Positions 34,007 to 43,867 are shown, counted from the stretch's first letter. The stretch: 64,000 nucleotides of DNA from Phycisphaerae bacterium (GCA_022072085.1 JAJVII010000036.1:23547-87546); one strand, 5' to 3'. Numbers and translations: made by a program. Notes: generated from the letters alone by a model not told the origin.

Positions 34007-37003
34007 CTACGGCCCGCCCGCTGCGGCGTCCTGCACGTCGGACAGGGCGATCGTCTCGTCGGCGTGGTAGCCGAGCTTCACGCTGAGCAGCCGGACGTTG
34101 CCCGGATCGGCGATGTAGAGGCGATGGTCGGTCCATGTCGCCAGGTAGGCGCCGTACATCAGCGCCACCTCGTCGCCGCCGACGGATCGCGGGTGCGGCG
34201 GGCCGCCGTCGGCGATCAGCGGCAGGCCGTCGTCCACGTTGCCGTATTGACCGATGCGGGTGATCAGGTTGCCGGCCGAGTCGAGCACCGCGACGCTGTA
34301 GCGGTCCATCTCGGGCCCGAACGAGCGGGCGAAGTAGTCCAGCACGAAGCGGTCATTCCAGCAGGCGCAGCCGACGCCGTAGTTCTTGCCGCCCCACCCG
34401 ACGCCGGCGAACATCCAGTCGGCGCCCTCGACCCAGGCGGTGCCCTGCTGGGCGCCGACCAGGTCGGGCGATCGCTTGGGTTTGAGCGAGTCGGGCAGCG
34501 GCAGCGGGATCCTGTCGCTCATGCTCAGCACGCGGCCCTTGCCGGGGGGGAACCTGATGATCGTGCCGGCCATGTCGTTGAAGTGGCGCACGCCGTCGAA
34601 GATGCGGGCGGCGGCTGACAGGACGTAGATGTTGTCGTCGCGGTCGATCTCGACGCCGTTGATGTCGCCCAGGCCCGGCGCGGCGTCCTCGTAGATCAAC
34701 TGGCCGTGCTTGTTCCAGATATGGATGATGGCCCCGCCGCGGCCGCTCGATGGCATGCGCCCGGGGTATTGCTTGACCTGGTAGGGCTTGCCCGCGAACA
34801 CCTTGGGCTCCTCACCGAGCATCGGGGCGGGCTTGGCGTCGTAGTAGCCCGAGGCCACCAGGTTGCCCCGGGGCGAGAAGCCCATCCCGCCGTGATGCCA
34901 GAAGGCGTTCGACGGCATGACGATGCCAGAGGTGACATGCCCGTCGCGGCGGTCGGAACTGGAAGAGAACGCGACCTTGTCCAGGTCCTCGCCGTAGTCC
35001 CAGGGCACCTCGCGCCAGACGCGGAAGTTGCCTTCGCCGCGGATCGGGATATCCACAAACTCCTGCGGGTCGTAGCGGGCGATCACCCGCTCGGTCCGCA
35101 GGGCGGCCAGACCATCGGGCGAGAAGGCCATGTCCTCGGCGTCAAACGGCAGCTCGACGCGGCTGGTTCGGCCGGTAGCCGGGTCGATGCGGATGAGGTC
35201 CTTGAAACTCTTGCCAACGCCGGCGTCGGACTCGCTGACGTAGAGCGTGCCGTTGGCGGGGTTGGCGTAGAGCCGTTGCCGCCAATAGGTCGGCGGGGCC
35301 GGCTTGATGATAAGCTTGCGGGCCTCGGTGGCGAAGTCGCGCACGACCGCCAGCTTGCCCTCCTTGAGCTGGAGGACCTGGACGCCGGGGTAGCTCTGCC
35401 TGCCCTGGTTGAGCACGCTGATGCGGGCCCAGTCGAAGGCCAGCCAGACCGTCAGCGGTTCGGCCCAGGTGTCGACCGCCGCCTCGAAGGGCGCCGGCGT
35501 GAGCAGGCCCCAACTGGCGATGGCGCGGTGCACGCCGGGCAGGTCCCAGCTCGCGATCTTCCGCGGGTTCTCGAACGGTCCGAACTGCGTGACCGTCCCT
35601 TTGCCGAACTGGTCGCCGAACTCCGAGACCACGGGCAGGCTGATGACGTAGATGTCGCCGGTCTTCTGGTGCACCTGGACGCGGCCGGGGCTCTCGGCGG
35701 CGAACGACTTGAGGAACTTGCCCTCGGGCGAGAATATCTGCACCCGCCCGACGGCGTGGTCGGCGACGTAGACGCGGCCCTGGGCGTCGACGGCCAGCGC
35801 GGAAATGAGCTTGAACTGCCCGTCGCCGGCGCCCTTCTTCCGCGGATCGGCGCTGCCCAGGAAGACGGCGGGCGGATCGTCGGCGTTCATGTCCACGCGG
35901 TAGACCAGCGGCACGGCGTCGAACTCGTTGAAGCCGACAATGTCGTGCGACGCCTTCTTCATCGTCGTGCCCAGGTAGCCGCCCAGGTACAGCCAACGCC
36001 CGTCCGGGCTCAGGGCGGCCGTCGTCGGATAGACCGGGCCGGTGTCAGTTCGGTCGATCTTGAACGCCAGGTCGACCTTCGGCCCGCGCAGCTTCATCCC
36101 GCCGCTGCTGCCGTCGGTCGCCAGGCGGTTGACGCTGTACATCGCCAGGGCGATGCGGTCGGCCCGGACGACCATCGCCGTCGCGTCCACGCCGTGGTGG
36201 ATGTCGTGGTAGATCGTGTCGATGACCGAGCGGTAGATGCCCTTGTCGGGGAAGTAAGTGATCGGCGTGCCGATCCGCCCGCTGGTGAGCATCGTCGCCT
36301 GCGACCAGTTGGTCTTGAGCGGCAGCTTCGGCCCGTCGGGATAGGTGTGCCAGACCAGGCCGTCGACCGCCGTGAGCTTGTCGGCCGGCAGGGGGTAGAC
36401 CGTCCGTTCGTAATCGCCCTGATGGCTGTAGAGGCGGAGGTGGTCGAAGCCGTTGCCCTCGTAGACGTAGACGCCCTCGGGGGCCGGCTCGAACAGGGGC
36501 TTGCGGCGGGCGATCCGCCGCTGCGGCTTCCAGTAGAGCGTCCGCTCGAAGCGCGGCGCCAGGCCCAGCGACACGCGGATGCGAAGTTGTTCGCGGGCGG
36601 TGACGTAGCGGCCCTGGTCGTCCTTGCTGTCCCAGGTCAGCGTCTGGACCTTGCTCGATTTCTGCAACGGCGGCGGGGCGTTGTCGCCCAGCACGCCGCT
36701 GGCCAGGTGGCGGACGATGTGGCCTTGCGTGTCCTCCACCGCGACGGTCACGTCGCACCAGCCCTTGCTGGCGAAGCGGATGGTCACCGTGTCGCCGCTG
36801 CGCGTGACGGCCGGCTTCTGGTCGAACTCGAAGACGGCCTCACGCTTCACCGTGAACGCGCCAGCCGGCTCGTCGGCGCTGGCCCGGGCGGGCGCGGAGA
36901 ATGCGGCTGCCCCGGCCAGCAGGATTGCCAGAAGCCGGCAGCGCCGGCGCCGAGCGGCATGGTCGTTGCGAGTCGCGGATGCCGTGGTCGTCTGTCGGAT
37001 CAT
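34007..37003 (-). CDS. Tandem propeller family, paralogue E
   Basis: 998 residues. The N-region is long and basic (MIRQTTTASATRNDHAARRRR) before the hydrophobic core LLAILLAGAAAFSAPARA. A longer than usual signal is therefore predicted. Family order is kept: VKREAVFEFDQKPAVTRSGD, Ig fold (VTIRFASKGWCDVTVAVED, WDSKDDQGRYVT), PEGVYVYEGNGFD, RTVYPLPADKLTA, NHL repeat RVYVADHAVGRVQIFSPEG, VPWDYGEDLDK, FWHHGGMGFSPRG, IWNKHGQLIYEDAAPG. The C-terminal block has G-C-A-C-W-N-D-R-F, DYFARSFGPE, VGGDEVALM and ADPGNVRLLSVKLGYH. It shares the YRSVIDTI and GVDATAMVV type segment with F and G. Confidence 0.87.
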   Translation of the reverse strand: MIRQTTTASATRNDHAARRRRCRLLAILLAGAAAFSAPARASADEPAGAFTVKREAVFEFDQKPAVTRSGDTVTIRFASKGWCDVTVAVEDTQGHIVRHLASGVLGDNAPPPLQKSSKVQTLTWDSKDDQGRYVTAREQLRIRVSLGLAPRFERTLYWKPQRRIARRKPLFEPAPEGVYVYEGNGFDHLRLYSHQGDYERTVYPLPADKLTAVDGLVWHTYPDGPKLPLKTNWSQATMLTSGRIGTPITYFPDKGIYRSVIDTIYHDIHHGVDATAMVVRADRIALAMYSVNRLATDGSSGGMKLRGPKVDLAFKIDRTDTGPVYPTTAALSPDGRWLYLGGYLGTTMKKASHDIVGFNEFDAVPLVYRVDMNADDPPAVFLGSADPRKKGAGDGQFKLISALAVDAQGRVYVADHAVGRVQIFSPEGKFLKSFAAESPGRVQVHQKTGDIYVISLPVVSEFGDQFGKGTVTQFGPFENPRKIASWDLPGVHRAIASWGLLTPAPFEAAVDTWAEPLTVWLAFDWARISVLNQGRQSYPGVQVLQLKEGKLAVVRDFATEARKLIIKPAPPTYWRQRLYANPANGTLYVSESDAGVGKSFKDLIRIDPATGRTSRVELPFDAEDMAFSPDGLAALRTERVIARYDPQEFVDIPIRGEGNFRVWREVPWDYGEDLDKVAFSSSSDRRDGHVTSGIVMPSNAFWHHGGMGFSPRGNLVASGYYDAKPAPMLGEEPKVFAGKPYQVKQYPGRMPSSGRGGAIIHIWNKHGQLIYEDAAPGLGDINGVEIDRDDNIYVLSAAARIFDGVRHFNDMAGTIIRFPPGKGRVLSMSDRIPLPLPDSLKPKRSPDLVGAQQGTAWVEGADWMFAGVGWGGKNYGVGCACWNDRFVLDYFARSFGPEMDRYSVAVLDSAGNLITRIGQYGNVDDGLPLIADGGPPHPRSVGGDEVALMYGAYLATWTDHRLYIADPGNVRLLSVKLGYHADETIALSDVQDAAAGGP

Positions 37004-37039
37004 GGAGAGTTCCTGTCTACGCCCGGCGTGCCGGGTCGG

Positions 37040-40000
37040 TCAGTTGCCTGCCTGGGCCAAGTTGACGAGTTCGTTTGTATGATACTCCAGTTTCACGCTG
37101 AGCACGCGCCCGTTGCCGGGGTCGGCGATGAAGAGGCGGCGGTCGGTATCGGTCGCGAGGTAGGCGCCGTGCATCAGGGCGACCTCGTCCCCGCCGATCG
37201 GCCGCGTCGTCGGCGGACCGCCCGTCGGGTTCAGCGGCTTGCCGTCGTCCACGTTGCCGTATCGGCCGATCCGCATGACCATGTTGCCGGCCGAGTCCAG
37301 CACCGCGACGCTGTAGCGGTCCATTTCCGGGGCGAAGCTGCGGTCGAAGTAGTCGTGGGCGAAGCGGAAGTTCCAGCACGCGCAGCCGACGCCCATGTTC
37401 TTGCCGCCGAAGCCGACGCCGCCGTAGAGCCACTCGGCCCCCTCGACCCAGGCCGACCCCTGCATCGCGCTGGTGACGTCGAACGGCCGCTTGGGATAGC
37501 TGGCCTCGTCCAGCGGCACGGGGATCTTCTCCGACGCGGTCAGCACGCGGCCTTTGTCAGCCGGGAACTTCATTACCGTGCCGCTCATGTCGTTGTAGTA
37601 TCGCTTGCCGTCGAGCACGCGGGTGGCGGCGGACATCACGTAGATCTGATCGCTGTTGTCGATGGCGACGCCGTAGAGGTCGGCCAGACCGGGCACGGCG
37701 TCCTCGCGGACCAGCCGCCCGTGGCTGTCCCAGACATGCACGCAGGTGGCGCCGCCGCGTCCGCCGAGCAGGCGGCCGGGGAACACCGGCGGCTTGTAGG
37801 GCTTGCCGACGTGGACGAACTTCGCGTCGGTCCGCACCTCCATCACGAAGCCCAGCAGGCAGCCGACGATCATGTTCCCCCTGGCCGACACGAACATGCC
37901 GCCGTGATGCCACCCGCCGTCGCTGGGCATGACCAGCCCGCTGACCAGGTCGTCGCGCTTCGTGCCGCTGTTCCAGCCGTAGGCGACGCCCTTGCGCTCC
38001 TCGCCGTAGTCCCAGGGGACTTCGCGCCAGTCGGCGCCTCCCGCGGGGACCTTCTCGAACCGTCCGACGGTCTCGACCGAACGGAAGTAGGCCATGCCCG
38101 AGAGATCGAAGCACATGTCCTCGGCGTCGAAGGGCGCCGCCAGCGGGCGGGCCCCGGGCGAGGATGACGCCGGGTCCAGTTCGAACATCGTCTGGAAGCT
38201 CTTGCCGTTGGCCGCGTCGTCGCCCTCGGCCACGTAGAGCTTGCTGGTGGTCTCGTCGACATAGAGCCGCTGGCGCTGGTGGTGCTCGACGCCGGGCGGG
38301 ATGTTCAGGGCGGCGACGTCGTCGCCGAAATTGTGCTTGCGGACCACCTTGCCGTCGCGGATCGCGAGCAGGACGATGGTTCCCTGGGTGGCGTGCTGGC
38401 GGCTGAGCACGTTGGACATCTGGTCTTCGCGGGTGATCCAGATGGTCGGCTCGTCGGCCCAGCCGTCCAGTTCGGCGAACAGTTCAACCCCGGTCGAGCG
38501 GTAGCGGGAGGCCCCAGCGTCGCCGTAGACCTGGATGCCCAGGGGGTAGCTGGCCAACTCCTTCGGGTTGTCGAACGGCCCGAAGCGGGTCAGCCGCGAC
38601 AGGACGGCCGCGGTGTCGAACTCGTTCATCAGCTTCCAACTGAAGACGTAGATCTCGCCGTTCTTCTGATTGATCGCCACCTTGGCCGGCCGCTTGACCT
38701 TGATCGACTTGAGCAGGTTGCCGTCGGAGGCGAAGACCTGAACGCGGTCGTTGAGGTGGTCGGCCACGTAGACCCGCCCGGCGGCGTCGGTCGCTACCGA
38801 GCCGGGGACGTTGAATCGGTCGTCGCCGCTGCCGCACTTCGTCGGGTCGATGCTGCCTCTGAAGACCTCGGCCTTGGCGTCGGGGCCAGCCTCCATGTCC
38901 AGCCGCACCACCGCCGGCACGCAGCGCCAGTCGGTGGTGTACTGGATGTCCTGCGACGCGTGGCCGCGGGCGCCGTAGATGTAGCAGGTGAGGTAGAGCC
39001 ATCGCCCGTCCGGGCTCAGGGCGGCGCTGCGCGGCACGGCCCGGGCGGTCGGCAGGGGGCGGTCGCGGCGGAGCGGGGCGTCGATGAACGTCCGCGGGCC
39101 GGTCAGCTCCAGCCCGCCGGTCGTGCCGTCGGCGCCCAGGCGGTTGAGCAGCGCATCGGCCAGCGCGATGCGACTGCCCGCGACGGCCATCGCCGACGCG
39201 CCGGCGCCGTACATGCCATAGTGCTCATTGTCGCCGACGCCGACGACGGAGCGGTACTGATCGGTCCTGGGGTTGTAGGTCTGGATGTTCCACGAGTTGC
39301 CCCCGCCGGTCAGGAAACTGCACTGGAGAAAGTTGGTCTTCACCGGCAGCTTGGCCCCGTCCTGGGCGAAGCTGCGCCAGGTGACGCCCTTGGCCTGGTC
39401 GATCTTGTCGGCCGGGAACGGGTAGAGGGTGCGGAGGTAGTGGCCGGCATGGTCGTACAGGCAGAGCGAGTCGATGCCGTTGCCGCCGTCGTAGACGTAG
39501 ACGCCCTCGGGGCGGGCGGCCATCAACGGGGGCAAGCGCGACTGGCGCCGCTTGGACGACCAGAACATCGTTCGCTCGAACCGGGCCTGGAGGCCGAGGC
39601 TGACGCGGAACCGGAGGCGGTCGGTATTTTCGGAGTATCGCCCGGCGTCATCCTTGCCGTCCCAGACCAGGGCCTGATGCCGGGAGTCCTTCTGGAGCGG
39701 GGCAGGGGCGTGGGGGCCCAGCACACCGGAGGCCAGGTGGCGGATGATGCGCCCGCCGGCGTCTTCGACGGCGACCGTCACGTCGCACAGGCCCTTCGTG
39801 GTGAACTCGATCGTGAAGCGGTCGCGCGGCGGGTCGCTGGAGGCGTCCTTGCTCCGCGTGACGGCCGGCTTGCTCTGGAATTCGTAGACGGCCTCGCGTT
39901 TGATGCGGAACTCGTCGGCGTCATCGGCGGCGGCTGCGACGGCCGAAGTCGCCAGCACGGCGACGGCCAGAGCGATCGGCCCCGCCCACGGCGCGCGGGC

Positions 40001-40054
40001 TGATCGGCGTTGGGGCAAAGCTCCGGGCGAGCGGACGGATACGCGTCTATGCAT
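37040..40054 (-). CDS. Tandem propeller family, paralogue F
   Basis: 1004 residues, the longest copy. The signal peptide lies at about 22-43 (GPIALAVAVLATSAVAAAA|DD). It carries the insert RSKDASSDPPRDRF in the first Ig strand, shared only with G. Other segments: CDVTVAVEDAGGRIIRH, LVWDGKDDAGRYSEN, PEGVYVYDGGNGID, RTLYPFPADKIDQ, NHL repeat RVYVADHLNDRVQVFASDG, EVPWDYGEERKG, GWHHGGMFVSARG, VWDSHGRLVREDAVPG. The C-terminal block is G-C-A-C-W-N-F-R-F, DYFDRSFAPE, IGGDEVALM and ADPGNGRVLSVKLEYH. The start of F and the stop of G are 9 bp apart. At DNA level its 3' end is very close to that of G, so F and G look like the youngest pair. Confidence 0.87.
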   Translation of the reverse strand: MHRRVSVRSPGALPQRRSARAPWAGPIALAVAVLATSAVAAAADDADEFRIKREAVYEFQSKPAVTRSKDASSDPPRDRFTIEFTTKGLCDVTVAVEDAGGRIIRHLASGVLGPHAPAPLQKDSRHQALVWDGKDDAGRYSENTDRLRFRVSLGLQARFERTMFWSSKRRQSRLPPLMAARPEGVYVYDGGNGIDSLCLYDHAGHYLRTLYPFPADKIDQAKGVTWRSFAQDGAKLPVKTNFLQCSFLTGGGNSWNIQTYNPRTDQYRSVVGVGDNEHYGMYGAGASAMAVAGSRIALADALLNRLGADGTTGGLELTGPRTFIDAPLRRDRPLPTARAVPRSAALSPDGRWLYLTCYIYGARGHASQDIQYTTDWRCVPAVVRLDMEAGPDAKAEVFRGSIDPTKCGSGDDRFNVPGSVATDAAGRVYVADHLNDRVQVFASDGNLLKSIKVKRPAKVAINQKNGEIYVFSWKLMNEFDTAAVLSRLTRFGPFDNPKELASYPLGIQVYGDAGASRYRSTGVELFAELDGWADEPTIWITREDQMSNVLSRQHATQGTIVLLAIRDGKVVRKHNFGDDVAALNIPPGVEHHQRQRLYVDETTSKLYVAEGDDAANGKSFQTMFELDPASSSPGARPLAAPFDAEDMCFDLSGMAYFRSVETVGRFEKVPAGGADWREVPWDYGEERKGVAYGWNSGTKRDDLVSGLVMPSDGGWHHGGMFVSARGNMIVGCLLGFVMEVRTDAKFVHVGKPYKPPVFPGRLLGGRGGATCVHVWDSHGRLVREDAVPGLADLYGVAIDNSDQIYVMSAATRVLDGKRYYNDMSGTVMKFPADKGRVLTASEKIPVPLDEASYPKRPFDVTSAMQGSAWVEGAEWLYGGVGFGGKNMGVGCACWNFRFAHDYFDRSFAPEMDRYSVAVLDSAGNMVMRIGRYGNVDDGKPLNPTGGPPTTRPIGGDEVALMHGAYLATDTDRRLFIADPGNGRVLSVKLEYHTNELVNLAQAGN

Positions 40055-40063
40055 TGCAGAGCC

Positions 40064-43054
40064 TCATGGCTGGCCGGCATTCTCCAGGCCGACTGACTCA
40101 CTGGTACGATACGCCAGCCGCACGCTCAGGATGCGCTCGTTGGACGGGTCGGCGATGAACAGGCGGCGGTCGGTGTCGGTGGCCAGGTAGGCCCCATGGA
40201 CCAGGGCGACCTCGTCGCCGCCGATCGGCCGCGTTGCCGGCGGTCCGCCGGCCGGATCCAGCGGCTTGCCGTCGTCCACGTTGCCATATCGGCCGATCCG
40301 CATGATCAGGTTGCCGGCCGAGTCCAGCACCGCGACGCTGTAGCGGTCCATTTCCGGGGCGAACGACCTGGCGAAGTAGTCCAGCGTGAAGCGATCGTTC
40401 CAGCACGCGCAGCCGATGCCCAGGTTCTTGCCGCCCCAGCCGACGCCGCCGTACATCCACTCCGCCCCGTTGACCCACGCCTTGCCCTGCGTGGCATTCT
40501 GGATGTCGGCCGGTCGCTTGGGCACGCTGTCGTCGCCCAGGCGAACGGGGGCCTTGTCGCTGGCGCTGACCACCCTGTTGGGCGTCCTGGGGGCGCAGGG
40601 GAACTTCATCAGCGTGCCGGACATGTCGTTGTAGTAGAGCTTGCCGTCAACGATTCGCGTCGCGGCCGCCAGTGCGTAGAGGTTGTCGTCGCGGTCCAGG
40701 CCGATGCCGTAGGTGTTGTCGGCCAGCCCGGGGACGACGTCTTCATGCAGCAACTGGCCATGCTTGTCCCAGACGTGGATGAACACGCCGCCGCCGCGCC
40801 CGTCGACGATGCGTCCCGGAAAGATGCGCGGCGTGAAGGGCAGGCCGCCGTCGACGACCGTCTGGATGTCGGTCCGCTTGACCAGGCTGGTCACGAAGAG
40901 ACAGGTGACGGCCAGGCTGCCGTCGGGCGAGACGTACATCCCGCCGTGATGCCAGCCGCCGTTGGCCGGCAGGGCCAGACCGGAGATGACCTTCGCTTCG
41001 CGCCGGTCGCTGCTGGAACTGGTGTAAACCTTCGCCCGCTCCTCGCCGTAATCCCAGGGGACCTCGCGGAAGTCGCCGCCGGCGCCGTCGGGCATCTGGT
41101 AGCGAGCGACGACTCCGACGCTTCGCAGGTAGAGCAGGCCGGCGCCGTCGAAGCAGGCGTCCTCGGCATCGAAGGGCAGGTCGACCAGCCGCACCTTGCC
41201 GCTGGCCGGGTCAAGTTCCACGAACTGCTTGAATGCCTTGTGGGTGAAGCTGTCGCCCTCGCCGACGTAGACCTTGCCGTTGGCCGGATTGAGGTAGAGC
41301 CGTTGTCGCCCGCTGCGCGGCCGCCGGGGCCGGCGGATCGACTTGCGGGCGTCCGCCTCGAAGTCCCGCACCAGCGCCAGCTTGCCTTCGCGGATGGCGT
41401 ACAGCCGGATGTTCTGCGAGACCATGTGCTTCACCGAGAGCACGTCTTCCCGCTGAAACGCCTCCGACAGCCAGACGACAGGCTCGTCGCCGTTCAGGTC
41501 GACCGTCGCGTTGAGCTGGAAACTCTGCCCGCGATAGAAGTGCCCCATCTTCGAGACGTAAGCCACCGTCGGCAGGCTGAAGCGGTCGATCTCCTTCACC
41601 TCGCCGCTGAGCGGGCCCATGCGCGTCAGGGTTGCCGGCACAGACTCCTCGCTCTTGGCCATGAAGGGGTTGTGGACCAGGAAGCTGAAGACGTAGAGGC
41701 GGTCGTTCTTCTCGTCCAGCACGATCCGGGCCGGGCGACGGGCTTTGATCGTCCGAAGGTGCTTGCCGGCCGCGTCAAACGCCTGAACGCGGTCGTTCAT
41801 GTAGTCGGCAACGTAAACCCGGCCTTGCGAGTCGACCGCTACCGCCGCGGGAACGCGGAAGTGGGCGTTGTCGGTTCCGTCGTCAGCGGGGCGCTCGGTC
41901 CCGGCGAAGAGCTGCATCTTGCCGCCCGCCGGCCCATCCATGTCCACCTTGAACACGCCGTGGATGGCGTCGAAGAAGTCGTTGGTGACGATGTCGGCCG
42001 ACGCGTGCCCGAGGTGCGGATAGACGTAGCCGGTCAGGTAGAGCGTCTTGCCGTCGGGGCTCAGGGCGGCCGCGTGCGGCTCGGCCTCGAAGACCGATCC
42101 GCGTTCCAGGTTCCCCCGGCTGACGATGGAGAATGAGACCTTCGGGCCCTGGAACTCCATCCCGCTGGAGGAGCCGTCGGTCCCCAGGCGGTTGACCAGC
42201 ACGTCTGCCAGCGCGATCCGCCCGGCCCGGGCGGCCATCGCCGTCAGGCCGCGGCTGTGCTGGCCGTAATGGGCGTTGCCGCCGGCGCCGATGACCGAGC
42301 GATAGCAGTCGGTGTCGCTCTTGAATGTCTGGAACAGCCACGCGTTGGTGCCGCAGGTGAGGAACGAGTTCTGGAGAAAGTTCGTCTTGATCGGCAGCTT
42401 GGCGCCGTCGCCGGCGAAGGTGTGCCAGGCCAGACCCTTCACCTGGGCGACCTTGTCGGCGGGGAAGGGGTAGACCATGCGGAGGTAGTTGCCCTCGTGG
42501 TCGTAGAGATAGACAAAATCCCAGCCCTCGCCGCCATCGTAGACGTAGACCCCTTCGGGCGTGGGGCAGAAGAGCTGGGCCTCGACGGATTCACGCTTCT
42601 TGGGCTCCCAGAACAGCGTTCGCTCGAACCGGGCCTCGAGTCCGAGGCTGACACGGATGCTCAGCCCCTGGCGATCGTCGACGTAATGGCCCTGGTCGTC
42701 CTTGCCGTCCCAGAGCAGTGTCTGAGACCGGCTGTCGCGGGTCAGCGGGGCAGGGGCGTTGGGACCCAGCACGCCGCTGGCCAGGTGGCGGAGAATCCGC
42801 CCGTTTGCGTCTTCGACCGCGACGGTGACGTCGCACAGGCCCTTGCTGGCGAAGCGGATGGTATAGCGATCGCGCGGCGGGTCGCTGGAGGCGTCCTTGC
42901 TGCGGGTGACGGCCGGCTTGCTTTCGAACTCGTAGACGGCCTCGCGTTTGACGCGAAACTCGTCGGCGTCGCCGGCCCGGGCGGCCGATCCTTCCCAGGC
43001 CAGGGCCATCGCTCCAGCCAGCAGGGCCAGTTGCTTGAGTGCATGGGCTCGCAT
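40064..43054 (-). CDS. Tandem propeller family, paralogue G
   Basis: 996 residues from ATG 43054, first gene of the four-gene run. GGAG lies 6 nt before the start, and a signal peptide covers about 1-27 (LLAGAMALAWEGSAARA|GD). Segments: RVKREAVYEFESKPAVTRS, the insert KDASSDPPRDRY shared with F, LCDVTVAVEDANGRIL, LLWDGKDDQGHYVDD, PEGVYVYDGGEGWD, RMVYPFPADKVAQ, NHL repeat RVYVADYMNDRVQAFDAAG, EVPWDYGEERAK, GWHHGGMYVSPDG and VWDKHGQLLHEDVVPG. The C-terminal block is G-C-A-C-W-N-D-R-F, DYFARSFAPE, IGGDEVALV and ADPSNERILSVRLAYR. The operon G-F-E-D-lipoprotein probably starts in the 132 bp between G and the DinB-like gene. Confidence 0.87.
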   Translation of the reverse strand: MRAHALKQLALLAGAMALAWEGSAARAGDADEFRVKREAVYEFESKPAVTRSKDASSDPPRDRYTIRFASKGLCDVTVAVEDANGRILRHLASGVLGPNAPAPLTRDSRSQTLLWDGKDDQGHYVDDRQGLSIRVSLGLEARFERTLFWEPKKRESVEAQLFCPTPEGVYVYDGGEGWDFVYLYDHEGNYLRMVYPFPADKVAQVKGLAWHTFAGDGAKLPIKTNFLQNSFLTCGTNAWLFQTFKSDTDCYRSVIGAGGNAHYGQHSRGLTAMAARAGRIALADVLVNRLGTDGSSSGMEFQGPKVSFSIVSRGNLERGSVFEAEPHAAALSPDGKTLYLTGYVYPHLGHASADIVTNDFFDAIHGVFKVDMDGPAGGKMQLFAGTERPADDGTDNAHFRVPAAVAVDSQGRVYVADYMNDRVQAFDAAGKHLRTIKARRPARIVLDEKNDRLYVFSFLVHNPFMAKSEESVPATLTRMGPLSGEVKEIDRFSLPTVAYVSKMGHFYRGQSFQLNATVDLNGDEPVVWLSEAFQREDVLSVKHMVSQNIRLYAIREGKLALVRDFEADARKSIRRPRRPRSGRQRLYLNPANGKVYVGEGDSFTHKAFKQFVELDPASGKVRLVDLPFDAEDACFDGAGLLYLRSVGVVARYQMPDGAGGDFREVPWDYGEERAKVYTSSSSDRREAKVISGLALPANGGWHHGGMYVSPDGSLAVTCLFVTSLVKRTDIQTVVDGGLPFTPRIFPGRIVDGRGGGVFIHVWDKHGQLLHEDVVPGLADNTYGIGLDRDDNLYALAAATRIVDGKLYYNDMSGTLMKFPCAPRTPNRVVSASDKAPVRLGDDSVPKRPADIQNATQGKAWVNGAEWMYGGVGWGGKNLGIGCACWNDRFTLDYFARSFAPEMDRYSVAVLDSAGNLIMRIGRYGNVDDGKPLDPAGGPPATRPIGGDEVALVHGAYLATDTDRRLFIADPSNERILSVRLAYRTSESVGLENAGQP

Positions 43055-43186
43055 GAAGGCTCCCGTTCGGCCCGGCGTGCCGTGAAGTCCGCGCCGCGCC
43101 GGCGCGGGGCTTTCACCGCCAGGTAACTGGTTAAATGCCGGGCCGACGGGCCGGTTTCGCATGGACCGGCGCCGTTTGCCGGGGCC

Positions 43187-43669
43187 TCAATAGAGCGACG
43201 GCTTGCCCCGGACCCGACGCCAGGCGCTCAGCGTCCCAAGGTGATGCGACTCGTGCCCGGTCATCAGACCTACGACGATGTCGCCCGCCCGCGGGAAAAC
43301 GGCGCGGACCCGCTCGGGCGCGGGGGCCTCCAGGGCCGCGGCATCGGCCTTGGCGAACGCGTCGGCCACGGCCGCGTGCTGGCAGGCCAGCAGGGCGAGC
43401 AGTTCGGCCTTGGGTGGGTAGGCCGACCGGTCCGGTTGCGGCTGGCTGCCGATGCCGAACCGCGTCCGCCAGTCCGGGGCGAGGTTGCCCCTGCCGGTCA
43501 GCAGCGTCAGGACGAAGTCGGCGGACATGCAGAGGTGCCCGATCTGCCAGGCCGGATGGTTGACGATCCCGGCGGCCTGATCGGCCATTGCTTCGTCGGG
43601 GATGTCGGCCAGCAGTCTGTTGGCTGTGACGAGGTTGCGGCTGTAGTGGGCGAGTATGAAGTCCTTCAC
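43187..43669 (-). CDS. DinB-like / metal-dependent four-helix protein
   Basis: 160 residues from a GTG start at 43669, with GGGAGC 5-7 nt upstream. The DinB/YfiT-like four-helix fold is shown by M-K-D-F-I-L-A-H-Y-S-R-N, the NHPAWQIGHLCMSADF helix and the final helix GHESHHLGTLSAWRR. Three histidines (in NHPAWQIGH and GHESHH) are the expected metal ligands. Members act in thiol-dependent or unknown reactions. It is 132 bp upstream of paralogue G on the same strand, and divergent from the Gfo/Idh gene (198-bp gap). Confidence 0.8.
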   Translation of the reverse strand: MKDFILAHYSRNLVTANRLLADIPDEAMADQAAGIVNHPAWQIGHLCMSADFVLTLLTGRGNLAPDWRTRFGIGSQPQPDRSAYPPKAELLALLACQHAAVADAFAKADAAALEAPAPERVRAVFPRAGDIVVGLMTGHESHHLGTLSAWRRVRGKPSLY

Positions 43670-43754
43670 GCGATGCTCCCTGTCTGAATGTTGCCGCCCG
43701 CGCGGGCGGCGCTTCATTGTCCGCCAGCCGGTCGCGGTTGTCCATGCCCGGGAC

Positions 43755-43782
43755 TTTACTGGGCTGCCCCGCGTGGCATAAT
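43755..43782 (+). promoter_or_regulatory. Promoter for the Gfo/Idh/MocA gene
   Basis: TTTACT (43755-43760) and CATAAT (43777-43782) with a 16-nt spacer; transcription would start near 43789, about 79 nt ahead of ATG 43868. Confidence 0.45.
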
Positions 43783-43867
43783 GGACGCTGGATTTGCCCC
43801 CGTTTCGCGAAGCGAAGCGGGGAACCCGGAATGATCCGATCCCCTCCAACCTCGTTTGGGAGTCCCC

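Noticed and set aside
17716..43054. Multi-haem cytochromes or quinoprotein dehydrogenases
   Set aside because: No CxxCH haem motif is present in any of the seven, and the C-x-C pair is not a haem site; PQQ ligands could not be recognised.
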